From positions 1-64,000 of the forward strand of contig NZ_JTDK01000005.1 of the NCBI RefSeq assembly GCF_000802305.1: a stretch of DNA of 64,000 bases, written 5' to 3'. This document shows positions 56,824-64,000 of the stretch, in pieces. The stretch comes from Microbacterium mangrovi (lineage in GTDB: Bacteria; Actinomycetota; Actinomycetes; Actinomycetales; Microbacteriaceae). The number at the start of each line of letters is the position of its first letter. Within the stretch, counting starts at the first letter, position 1. A program made the translations under genes and the position numbers. Below the pieces are notes generated by a model. That model was not told the origin of the DNA. It saw only the letters and a list, made by a program, of their open reading frames with translations, and did not search any database.

Positions 56824-58197
56824 ATGCGGCCTGCAACATTCGTCATCCTCGGCGCGTCCGGCGACCTCGCGTCGCGCCTGCTCCTCCCGGCAGTCGGGGA
56901 ACTGCTGCACCGGGACACCGACCGGGAACTCACGCTCATCGGGGCAGGCTCGGACGCCTGGGACGACGACCACTGGCGGGACGCCGTGCGGAAGGCCTTC
57001 GCCGCCGCGGGCGCGGAGGACGAGTTCCCCCGCGTCGCCGAGACCCGCTACGTGCAGGCGGACATCACCGACCCGGACGCGCTGACGAGCCTCCTCGAGC
57101 CCCTGCACGGGCCGGTCGTGCTGTACTTCGCCGTTCCTCCCGCGGTCGCGGCGGCGGCGTGCACGGCGCTGCAGCAGGTCCGGCTGCCCGAGGACCTCGT
57201 GCTCGCGCTGGAGAAGCCGTTCGGCGGAGACCGGGAGGGGGCGGCCAAGCTGAACGCCGTGCTGCGGGACCTGGTGCCCGAGCGGCAGGTCTTCCGCGTC
57301 GACCACTTCCTCGGCCGCGACACCGTGCTGAACCTCCTCGGCGTGCGGTTCGCCAATCGGCTCGTCGAGCCGCTGTGGTCGGCCGCGCACGTGGAGCACG
57401 TGCTCATCCGCTTCGACGAGTCCCTGGCGCTGGAGAACCGGGCCCGCTACTACGACCACGCCGGCGCGATGGTGGACATGCTGCAGAGCCATCTGCTCCA
57501 GATCCTCGCGACCCTGACGATGGCCCCGCCGGCGACGCTCGGCGAACGGGATCTGCGCGACGCGAAGGGAGCGGCCCTGCGCGCCACGCACATCTGGGAC
57601 GACGATCCGGTGCACTTCTCCCGCCGGGCCCGCTACACGGCGGGCACGATCGGCGACCGCCGGATCCCCTCGTACGTGGACGAGCCCGGGGTCGACCCGT
57701 CGCGCGACACCGAGACGCTCGCCGAGTTCACGTGCGAGGTGCGCACGTCCCGCTGGGCGGGGGTGCCGTTCACTCTGCGCTCCGGCAAGGCGCTCGGGAC
57801 CGCGCGCGCCGAGGTCGTCGTCACGTTCCGCAAGGTGCGGCACCTGCCCGAGGGGTTCCTCGGGGACGCGCCCGACGGCGGCGTGCTGCGATTCTCCCTC
57901 GGACCCGACACGGTGACCTTCGAATTGAACGTCAACGGCGGCGACGACCCGTTCGAACTGCACCGCGAGGCGGCGACGGTCGCGCTCGGGGAGGGGCGCA
58001 TCCACGCGTACACCCAGGTGCTCAGCGAGATCCTCGAGGGCGATGTGACGCTGTCGGTGCGGGGCGACTCGGCCGAGGAATGCTGGCGGATCGTCCAGCC
58101 CGTGCAGGATGCCTGGAGCCGCGGTGACGTGCCGCTCGAGGACTACCCGGCCGGCTCGCCCGGGCCCGCGGGCTGGGCGACGTCGCAGGCTTCGTAG
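56824..58197 (+). CDS. zwf: Glucose-6-phosphate 1-dehydrogenase
   Basis: 457 aa. NADP fold FVILGASGDLASRLLLPAVG, substrate site RVDHFLGR and later the EKPFGGDREGAAKLN segment. It feeds the pentose phosphate pathway. It stands alone, not with opcA/tkt/tal, so it may be a second zwf copy. Stop is 37 bp from the convergent small gene. Confidence 0.93.
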   Translation: MRPATFVILGASGDLASRLLLPAVGELLHRDTDRELTLIGAGSDAWDDDHWRDAVRKAFAAAGAEDEFPRVAETRYVQADITDPDALTSLLEPLHGPVVLYFAVPPAVAAAACTALQQVRLPEDLVLALEKPFGGDREGAAKLNAVLRDLVPERQVFRVDHFLGRDTVLNLLGVRFANRLVEPLWSAAHVEHVLIRFDESLALENRARYYDHAGAMVDMLQSHLLQILATLTMAPPATLGERDLRDAKGAALRATHIWDDDPVHFSRRARYTAGTIGDRRIPSYVDEPGVDPSRDTETLAEFTCEVRTSRWAGVPFTLRSGKALGTARAEVVVTFRKVRHLPEGFLGDAPDGGVLRFSLGPDTVTFELNVNGGDDPFELHREAATVALGEGRIHAYTQVLSEILEGDVTLSVRGDSAEECWRIVQPVQDAWSRGDVPLEDYPAGSPGPAGWATSQAS

Positions 58198-58233
58198 GAG
58201 CGCGCTCGCCGCCGCAAGAACGGGCGCGGCCGC

Positions 58234-58455
58234 CTACTGCGGTTCGTAGCGCCCGTGCACCACCCGCAACGGCAGGCCGTCGATCTCGTCGCCGTCCCAC
58301 GGGGCCGGGAGCGCGGCATCCGCATCGGTCGTCACCTCGAGCACCAGGCCGTCGTCGCGCTGCTTGACGCCGACCGCGTTCACCCCGGGCAGTGCCAGCA
58401 GCGCCGACTCGTGTCGCCGCTGGACGGCCACCGCTTCGTCGTAGCTGATCGCCAT
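58234..58455 (-). CDS. Small protein resembling the N-terminal domain of the neighbouring protease
   Basis: 73 aa. EAVAVQRRHESALLALPGVN then AVGVKQRDDGLVLEVTTD matches in pattern the protease N-terminus (ELVAIKDRAEAEYLSRPGVT then GIDVGYK). Both have a helix, PGV turn and VG.K strand. It is divergent from the protease gene with 119 bp between. It could be a stand-alone prodomain or inhibitor; inference only. Confidence 0.65.
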   Translation of the reverse strand: MAISYDEAVAVQRRHESALLALPGVNAVGVKQRDDGLVLEVTTDADAALPAPWDGDEIDGLPLRVVHGRYEPQ

Positions 58456-58574
58456 GTCGTGATCGTCTCACGGCGGCGCCCACCGCGCCAGGGGCGCGTA
58501 TCAGTGCCTTTCCGGCGCCCTCCTCGTAGGAGAGCGGACGTCGGTCCGCCCGAACAACCTTGGGGGGAAGGGGG

Positions 58575-59960
58575 ATGGCCATGCCATCCATCGAAGAACT
58601 GGTCGCGATCAAAGACCGTGCCGAGGCGGAGTATCTGTCGCGGCCCGGCGTGACCGGAATAGACGTCGGCTACAAGTACGTCGGCGGCGAGCAGACGGAC
58701 GAGGTCGCGATCCGCGTCCACGTCAAGCAGAAGAAGGCCACCGTCGCCAAGGCGCAGCTGGTGCCGGCCCAGATCGACGGCGTCGTCACCGACGTGCTGC
58801 AGCGCGACTATCAGCTGCAGGTCGCGAGCGAGCCGCTCGATTTCAGCGCCCAGGCCGACACGAATCACTACGCCACCCTGGAGGGCGGCGTCAGCATGGG
58901 CCCGAGCCGGGCCGTCGGCGGATTCATCTTCGCCGGCACGCTGGGCGCGATCGTGGTGGACAAGGCGTCCGGAAATCGGGCGGCGCTGACGAACTTCCAC
59001 GTCGCCTGCGTCGACTCGACCTGGAGCGTCGGCGACCGTCAGGTGCAGCCGAGCCGCATCGACACCGGCGTCGTCCCGACCGACGAGTTCGGTGCGATCG
59101 CCCGGGCGACCCTGTCGTCCGCCGTCGACGGCGCCGTCATCTCGATCGACCCCGGCCGCGCCACGGCAGGGACGATCGTCGATATCGGCAACGTCGCCGG
59201 GACGAAGCCGGCCGCGCTCGGCATGGCCGTGCGCAAGCGGGGTCGTACGACCCTGCTCACGTACGGCACGGTCGACGGGCTGTCGCTGTCGGTGAACATC
59301 GACTATGGCGACGGCATCGGCGTGCGCACGCTCACCGGTCAGGTGAGCATCGCCTCCGACACCACGCACAACCCGTTGTTCTCCGACCACGGCGACTCCG
59401 GATCGGTGATCGTCGACTCGGCGGGCTACGTCGTCGCGCTGCTGTTCGCGGGCTCGGGCACGAGCACGGTCGGAAACCCGATCGCGAACGTGCTGTCGGA
59501 GCTGAACGTGGACATCGTCGTGGGCAAGTCCGTCATCAAGGACCTCAAGGACGGTCGCAAGGACTTCATCAAGGACAAGGAGATCCGCAAGGAGATCATC
59601 AAGGAGAAGGAGATCCGCAAGGAGTTCATCAAGGACAAGGAGATCATCGCCGACAACAAGCAGTTCAAGGACATCCGCGACGTCAAGCGGATCCCCGAGA
59701 ACCTGCCTCCGGTCGGCCCCGGTCCCATCGAGACACCGCGGGCGGGTGGACTCGCACAGCGGCTCGCTGCGCTCGAAGAGGTGCTCGGTTCGCTGGAGAA
59801 CTTCGTCGCTGCGGAACTGCGGCCCGATCTGACGCAGAGCGCGTTCAGCGGCGAGGACGACCTCACCCCGGAGCAGCTCGCAGCGCTTCGTGCCGAGGCC
59901 GAGCAGCAGGCGGCGGATGCCGCGGCGGCGAAGGCCGAACTGGACACGCCCTGGGCGTGA
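58575..59960 (+). CDS. Trypsin-like serine protease with Lys/Glu/Asp-repeat tail
   Basis: 461 aa; ggggggaaggggg precedes the ATG. Residues 1-80 form a small alpha/beta N-domain. The chymotrypsin-like domain (about 95-315) has His142 (LTNFHVACV), Asp185 (SAVDGAVISI) and Ser275 (DHGDSGSV). Residues 318-372 are almost only Lys, Glu, Asp, Ile and Arg in a 10-residue repeat (FIKDKEIRKE). A Pro-rich linker and helical Ala/Glu tail end it. No signal peptide. Two ATP-grasp-type genes follow, so the tail may be a modification site; inference. Confidence 0.8.
   Translation: MAMPSIEELVAIKDRAEAEYLSRPGVTGIDVGYKYVGGEQTDEVAIRVHVKQKKATVAKAQLVPAQIDGVVTDVLQRDYQLQVASEPLDFSAQADTNHYATLEGGVSMGPSRAVGGFIFAGTLGAIVVDKASGNRAALTNFHVACVDSTWSVGDRQVQPSRIDTGVVPTDEFGAIARATLSSAVDGAVISIDPGRATAGTIVDIGNVAGTKPAALGMAVRKRGRTTLLTYGTVDGLSLSVNIDYGDGIGVRTLTGQVSIASDTTHNPLFSDHGDSGSVIVDSAGYVVALLFAGSGTSTVGNPIANVLSELNVDIVVGKSVIKDLKDGRKDFIKDKEIRKEIIKEKEIRKEFIKDKEIIADNKQFKDIRDVKRIPENLPPVGPGPIETPRAGGLAQRLAALEEVLGSLENFVAAELRPDLTQSAFSGEDDLTPEQLAALRAEAEQQAADAAAAKAELDTPWA
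59565..59645 (+). repeat. 30-bp tandem repeats encoding the protease tail
   Basis: Units at 59565-59594 and 59595-59624 plus a partial third (59625-59645). Each codes [FI]IK[DE]KEIRKE. They are unlike the surrounding high-G+C codon pattern in being rich in aag and gag. Confidence 0.9.
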
Positions 59961-60016
59961 GAGTGAACACCGGCCGGCGGCACCGCCGCCGGCCGGTGCC
60001 ACTTCGAGGAGGACCC

Positions 60017-60817
60017 ATGTCCGTCGTGCTCTGCGACCCCGACGACACCGCTGCGCTCTGGCTCGTGCAGCGCCTGCGCGAGGCGGGCGACGACTGCGCG
60101 CTCGTCACCTCGGATCTGCTCTCGTTCGCGAGGCGGCGATCCCAGCGGATCGGCCGCGCGGGCGTGAGCGCCCTGGTGGATGTCGACGGGCGCATCGTGA
60201 TCGGGCATCCGGATCTGCTGATCAACCGGATGTCCGCCCCGCCGATGGCGGCCTGGCGGACGGCGCCGCCCGTGGAACGCGACTACGCGACCGCCGAGCT
60301 GACCGCCTTCGTCCTGAGCTGGCTGGACGGCCTCTCGTGTCCGGTGCGCAACCGGCCCGACCCGTCGTGCCTTGCCGGCCCCGCTCCGCATCCGCTGCGC
60401 GCCGGGCTGCTCGCCTCGGCCGCGGGACTCGCGTGTCCGGATGTCCGGCTGCAGACCGACCGGGGGACGCGGGCCGGCGGGCAGCCCCTGCTGGAGGCGG
60501 CGCTGCGACAGGCCGGCCCTGGCGCCCGGCTGCTGCACGTGGTCGTGCTCGACGGGACGCTCGTCGACCCGGAGGGCGTCGCCCGGCAGGCGGGCGCACC
60601 CGTACCCGCTGGATTCGCTCCGGGCATCCAGCGCCTGTGCGCGAGCCTCGGGGCCGCCGAGGCGCTCGCCGGCATCGACGTCGTCGTCACCGGCGAGCAA
60701 TGGATGTTCGCGGGTTTCACCCCGCTTCCGGATCTGCCGGTGGCGGGCGGCGCCCTGGTGCGTGCGCTGGCACGTGTCCGGGAGAGCGCCGCGGAGAGGG
60801 AGAAGGTGACGGCATGA
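60017..60817 (+). CDS. Pre-ATP-grasp-like protein paired with the ATP-grasp ligase
   Basis: 266 aa; gaggagg precedes the ATG. The N-terminus (VVLCDPDDTAALWLVQRLRE) looks like the pre-ATP-grasp domain, and LLINRMSAPP, ERDYATAELTAFVLSWLDGL and PVRNRPDPSCLAG recall ATP-grasp peptide ligase partners. No intact nucleotide-binding ATP-grasp core is visible. It overlaps the ligase gene by 4 bp, so the two likely form a complex. Confidence 0.65.
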   Translation: MSVVLCDPDDTAALWLVQRLREAGDDCALVTSDLLSFARRRSQRIGRAGVSALVDVDGRIVIGHPDLLINRMSAPPMAAWRTAPPVERDYATAELTAFVLSWLDGLSCPVRNRPDPSCLAGPAPHPLRAGLLASAAGLACPDVRLQTDRGTRAGGQPLLEAALRQAGPGARLLHVVVLDGTLVDPEGVARQAGAPVPAGFAPGIQRLCASLGAAEALAGIDVVVTGEQWMFAGFTPLPDLPVAGGALVRALARVRESAAEREKVTA

Positions 60818-61755
60818 CCGTCGTCGTCTGGGCCGTGCCCACCGAAAGCCCCGTCCGGATGCTGACCGACGCGCTCGCCCGCCGGGGCGCCGACACGCTC
60901 GTCGTGCATCCGCGCCGGTTCACGTCGCAGCGCGTCGACATCGCCCTGCAGGGCGGTGCCGTCGTCGGCACGCTCGAGGCCGAGGGGCGCACCGTGGACC
61001 TCGCCGACGTGCGGGGCGTGTACGTGCGGCCGGTCGAACCCGAGCTTGTGCCGGAGCTGGCATCCGCCGGCGAGGACGACCCGCGGATGATCCGCGCCCG
61101 CGCCGTCTTCGAGGCGCTCACCGCCTTCACGGAGGTCGCGCCGGTCGCATCCGGCCGCCGCGTCGCCAACCGCCTCTCGGCGATGGCGTCGAACATGTCC
61201 AAGCCGTATCAGGCGCAACGGGTGCAGCGCGGCGGGTTCGACACCCCCGAGACCCTCCTCAGCGACGATCCCGACGAGGTGCGGGCGTTCGTCGCGGCGC
61301 ACGGCGGCGCGGTCTACAAGTCCACGAGCGGCATCCGGTCCATCGTCAGCCGGTTCGACCCGGTCGCCGATGCGGACCGCCTGGAACGGATCCGCTGGTG
61401 CCCGGTGCAGTTCCAGGAGAACGTGCGCGGCCGCGACGTGCGCGTGCACGTCGTCGGCGACGAGGTGTACGCGGCGATCGTCGACTCGGACGCGACCGAC
61501 TATCGCTACGCTCGTGCGCAGGTCGGGCGGGATGCCACGCTCGCCCCGTACGCGGTGCCGGACGACATCGCCCAGCGCTGCGTCGATCTCGCCCGCGACC
61601 TCGATCTGCCCTTCGCGGGCGTCGACCTGAAGCTCGCCGACGACGGGCGGGTGGTGTGCTTCGAGGTGAACCCGTCTCCGGGATACCCGTGGTACGAGAC
61701 CGCCGCGGGGCTCCCGATCTCGGACGCCCTCGCGCGCTGGCTCGCCGCCGCCTGA
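60814..61755 (+). CDS. ATP-grasp ligase of the MvdD/RimK-like type
   Basis: 313 aa. Pre-ATP-grasp residues 1-110 with YVRPVEPELV; ATP-grasp with AVYKSTSGIRSIVSRF, the CPVQFQENVRGRDVRVHVVG strand block and the Mg2+ site GVDLKLADDGRVVCFEVNPS ending PGYPWYE. This pattern is of graspetide/microviridin-type macrocyclases and RimK-like Glu ligases. Target is unknown; the protease tail encoded upstream is rich in the side chains such enzymes join. Confidence 0.82.
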   Translation: MTVVVWAVPTESPVRMLTDALARRGADTLVVHPRRFTSQRVDIALQGGAVVGTLEAEGRTVDLADVRGVYVRPVEPELVPELASAGEDDPRMIRARAVFEALTAFTEVAPVASGRRVANRLSAMASNMSKPYQAQRVQRGGFDTPETLLSDDPDEVRAFVAAHGGAVYKSTSGIRSIVSRFDPVADADRLERIRWCPVQFQENVRGRDVRVHVVGDEVYAAIVDSDATDYRYARAQVGRDATLAPYAVPDDIAQRCVDLARDLDLPFAGVDLKLADDGRVVCFEVNPSPGYPWYETAAGLPISDALARWLAAA

Positions 61756-61792
61756 GACAGGCGACGGCGAGCCGGCCGGACGGGCGAGCGGG

Positions 61793-62911
61793 TCAGATCG
61801 CGACGATCCCCTCGCCGCCGGCGGCACCGGGGACCAGAACCGCGCCCACCGCGGTGAGCGATCCATCGGCGCCCACGCGGTAGCCGTCGACCATGCCGGC
61901 CGCGCCGGTCTGGACGTACAGGAACCGCCCGTCGGCGCTGACCGCGGCATCCACGGTGCCGGCGTGAGTCGCGGTCACGCCGGTCGCGGTCAGCGAGCCG
62001 TCGCGGCCGAGGCGATAACCGCTGAGGGTCGCGCTGGCGGCGTTCGACGCGTAGACGTTCCAGCCGTCGACCGCGATCCAGCAGGTGGCCTTCTGCCCGG
62101 TCGCGACGACGTCGAGCTGCGTCAGGCGTCCGTCCTGCTCGACGCGGAAGGTCGCCACCGAGTTGGTGCCGGCCTCGCTGGCGACGAGGTGGCCGGCGGG
62201 GTCGAACTGGAACCCGAACGGGACCGTGCCCGGCAGGGACGTGACGACCGGAGCGGCCGACAGCCCGGCCGGCGTCGCCGCGAACACGTCGAACGCGCTC
62301 GTGTTGCCCTTGGTGGACACGACGAGCTTCGAGCCGTCCGGGGTGAACGCGATCTGCGCGGGCGTGTGGGTGAACTCGGGCGTCGCGTTCGGGTCCAGCC
62401 CGAGGGCGCGGTGCCACGACGGCACGGTCACGAGTGCGCCGCCCACCTTGAGGTAGCCCTGGATGGAGCCTCCGCCGCGGGCGTTGAGCACGAACACGCG
62501 GTTATCGTGGGTGGCGATGCTGACCGGGGCGTCTCCGTGCGTCGCGACCACCTGGCGTCGCAGGAGTCGGTCGCCGGCGATCGCGAACGAGGTGACGGTG
62601 TCGCTGCCCGCGTTGACGGCGAACAGGTTCGCGCCGCTGCGGGCGAGGCCGCCCTGCGAGGCGAGATGGTCGACGACGGAGCCGGCCAGCTGCACGCCGT
62701 CGCCCCCGGTGTCGTAGGTGCCGGCCTGGCGCAGCGTGCCGTCGGCGAGCCGGTCGTAGGCGACGACGGCGTTTCCGGCCAGGCCGTCGGTCTGCACGAA
62801 GACCGCGCCCACCGGGCGCGGGTTCGGGGTGGCGTTCGCGGCGGTGGCGCCGGCGCCGAGGAGTGCGACGGCGGCGAAGGCTGCGGCGCCGGCACGGTAG
62901 CGGATCTTCAT
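61793..62911 (-). CDS. Secreted beta-propeller protein (lactonase-like)
   Basis: 372 aa. Signal peptide MKIRYRAGAAAFAAVALLGA with cleavage after ANA. The rest has about seven repeats of AVDG/LxVxSN and SLTATG-type blades, as in the 6-phosphogluconolactonase/YVTN propeller family. No lactonase catalytic set is clear. ATG at 62911 has gggaggg upstream. It is convergent with the ATP-grasp gene. Confidence 0.82.
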   Translation of the reverse strand: MKIRYRAGAAAFAAVALLGAGATAANATPNPRPVGAVFVQTDGLAGNAVVAYDRLADGTLRQAGTYDTGGDGVQLAGSVVDHLASQGGLARSGANLFAVNAGSDTVTSFAIAGDRLLRRQVVATHGDAPVSIATHDNRVFVLNARGGGSIQGYLKVGGALVTVPSWHRALGLDPNATPEFTHTPAQIAFTPDGSKLVVSTKGNTSAFDVFAATPAGLSAAPVVTSLPGTVPFGFQFDPAGHLVASEAGTNSVATFRVEQDGRLTQLDVVATGQKATCWIAVDGWNVYASNAASATLSGYRLGRDGSLTATGVTATHAGTVDAAVSADGRFLYVQTGAAGMVDGYRVGADGSLTAVGAVLVPGAAGGEGIVAI

Positions 62912-63051
62912 GGTTTCCCTCCCGGGGTTGGTGTCTGCGCTCACAGTCGCACTGCGGGAGGGCCGGGGGAACGGCGATCTGCTTACCGACCGGAGACGGG
63001 TGGTGTCACCGGTCCGTAAGGCCGGTGCCGGACCCGAGACGGCGGGCCGGA

Positions 63052-63987
63052 TCAGCGCACGTGCAGCTCTTCGGGCTCAACCACGACGTCCACCAGGGCG
63101 CCGTTTCGCCACACCGTCATCTCCATGCGGCGGCCGATGGCCCCCTCGACCATGGCGCGCTGCACGCCGGTCGGATCGAGGATCGGGATGCCGTCGAGCG
63201 AGATGACCACGTCGCCGACGTGCGCGCCGGCGTGTGCGGCGGGGCTGCCGGAGACGACCTGCACCACCTGCATCCCGGCATCCGACCCCACCTTCGCGGC
63301 GGCGGCCGGGCTCAGCGGCACGGTCGCCCCGGCGATGCCGAGCCAGGCCCTGCGCACACGTCCTCGGGTGCGCAGGGCGTCGATGATCGCCCGGGTGGTG
63401 GCGTTGATCGGCACGGCCAGTCCCACGCCGATGCCGGCGACCGCGGTGTTCACGCCCACCATGCGGCTCGATCCGTCCGAGAGCACGCCGCCGCTGTTGC
63501 CGGGGTTCAGTGCGGCGTCGGTCTGGATCACCTCGTCGATCACGCGCCCCGACCGCGTCGGCAGCGACCGGCCGAGGCCCGACACGATGCCGGCGGTGAC
63601 ACTGCCGGACAGGCCCAGCGGGTTGCCGAGCGCCACGACGAGCTGCCCGACCCGCAGCCGGGCGGCATCCCCGAGCACGACCGGCGGCGGGGTCGGCCCG
63701 TCGGCGCGGAGCACCGCGAGGTCCGAGAGCGGGTCGGCGCCGACCACGTGCGCGGCGGAGGCGGTGCCGTCCGAGAACGCCAGCTCCACTCCCACGGCGC
63801 CGTCGACGACGTGCGCGCTCGTGAGGAGGTCGCCGTCGGCGGTGATCACCGACGCACTGCCCGCGCCGCCGCCCTGGCGGGTGCGCACGGTCACGGCCGC
63901 GACCGACGGCAGCACCTGCTCGGTGACGCGCATCACGGTCGCGGAGTAGGCATCCAGTGCGTCCGCGTCGGGGTCGGTCTCGTCCAC
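63052..63987 (-). CDS. Trypsin-like PDZ serine protease, HtrA/DegP type
   Basis: 311 aa, possibly with its start in the last bases of the window (GTG at 63987). Catalytic His59 (LTSAHVVDG), Asp89 (DPLSDLAVL) and Ser165 (NPGNSGGVLS). PDZ domain at about 215-300 (GMQVVQVVSGSPAAHAGAHV). It lacks a signal peptide or membrane anchor, unusual for HtrA, so it may be cytosolic or extend further upstream. Confidence 0.9.
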   Translation of the reverse strand: MDETDPDADALDAYSATVMRVTEQVLPSVAAVTVRTRQGGGAGSASVITADGDLLTSAHVVDGAVGVELAFSDGTASAAHVVGADPLSDLAVLRADGPTPPPVVLGDAARLRVGQLVVALGNPLGLSGSVTAGIVSGLGRSLPTRSGRVIDEVIQTDAALNPGNSGGVLSDGSSRMVGVNTAVAGIGVGLAVPINATTRAIIDALRTRGRVRRAWLGIAGATVPLSPAAAAKVGSDAGMQVVQVVSGSPAAHAGAHVGDVVISLDGIPILDPTGVQRAMVEGAIGRRMEMTVWRNGALVDVVVEPEELHVR

Positions 63988-64000
63988 GTGACCAGTGTGC

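Overview
The window is a gene-dense, high-G+C actinobacterial chromosome segment, most like a Microbacterium or a close Microbacteriaceae relative. The grounds are the conserved gene order tlyA-nadK-recN-pyrG-Nudix-xerD ... parA-scpA-scpB-rluB-tyrA-cmk-der (known from many actinobacteria), the DUF222-HNH protein, heavy use of GTG starts and 4-bp stop/start overlaps, and strong third-position G/C. It opens in the 3' end of a 5S rRNA gene. No CRISPR array, IS element, phage module or replication origin was seen.

1-9.5 kb: end of an rRNA operon, then a plus-strand housekeeping run (TPR-like protein with 63-bp repeats, HAD phosphatase, 51-aa protein, TlyA, NAD kinase, RecN, CTP synthase, Nudix hydrolase, XerD). 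9.5-11.9 kb: a minus-strand pair, an NDH-2-like flavoprotein and a reductase resembling long-chain acyl-ACP reductases. 12-18.6 kb: a catabolic operon (permease, FadR-type regulator, glutamine-synthetase-like gamma-glutamyl ligase, aldehyde dehydrogenase, SDR, class I amidotransferase-type hydrolase). Its content suits gamma-glutamylated breakdown of an amine or amino alcohol. 18.7-25.2 kb: chromosome segregation and essential genes.

25.2-31.6 kb: a Nudix-NYN fusion, small membrane proteins, an S4 protein, a GNAT enzyme and DUF222-HNH. 31.6-32.2 kb: a repeat-bearing gap, then tRNA-Pro(GGG). 32.3-33.7 kb: hemerythrin protein and an ArsR-SRPBCC pair.

33.8-37.9 kb looks like an acquired, lower-G+C peptide natural-product (RiPP) locus. 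A 24-codon precursor with an excellent ribosome site is followed by a hairpin, a radical SAM protein with SPASM-type cysteines, an MFS exporter and a sensor-less NarL-type two-component pair. A 32-bp dyad lies upstream. This is the best candidate for an undescribed system.

37.9-50.6 kb: small proteins, a Wadjet/Mks-type SMC operon with jetA, jetB and jetC but no jetD, a DHA2 transporter, an HxlR regulator with a clear operator pair, a broken F420-dependent reductase and two luciferase-like oxidoreductases. 50.7-56.7 kb: MarR and a flavoprotein, a secreted protein with a frameshifted signal peptide, and a two-component system divergent from a VanY-like carboxypeptidase. 56.8-64 kb: glucose-6-phosphate dehydrogenase, a trypsin-like protease with a tandemly repeated Lys/Glu/Asp tail operonic with a split ATP-grasp pair (a second candidate novel system), a beta-propeller protein and an HtrA-like protease.

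Starts were chosen from ribosome sites and overlaps seen in the sequence. Family calls rest on recognised motifs, not on database searches.
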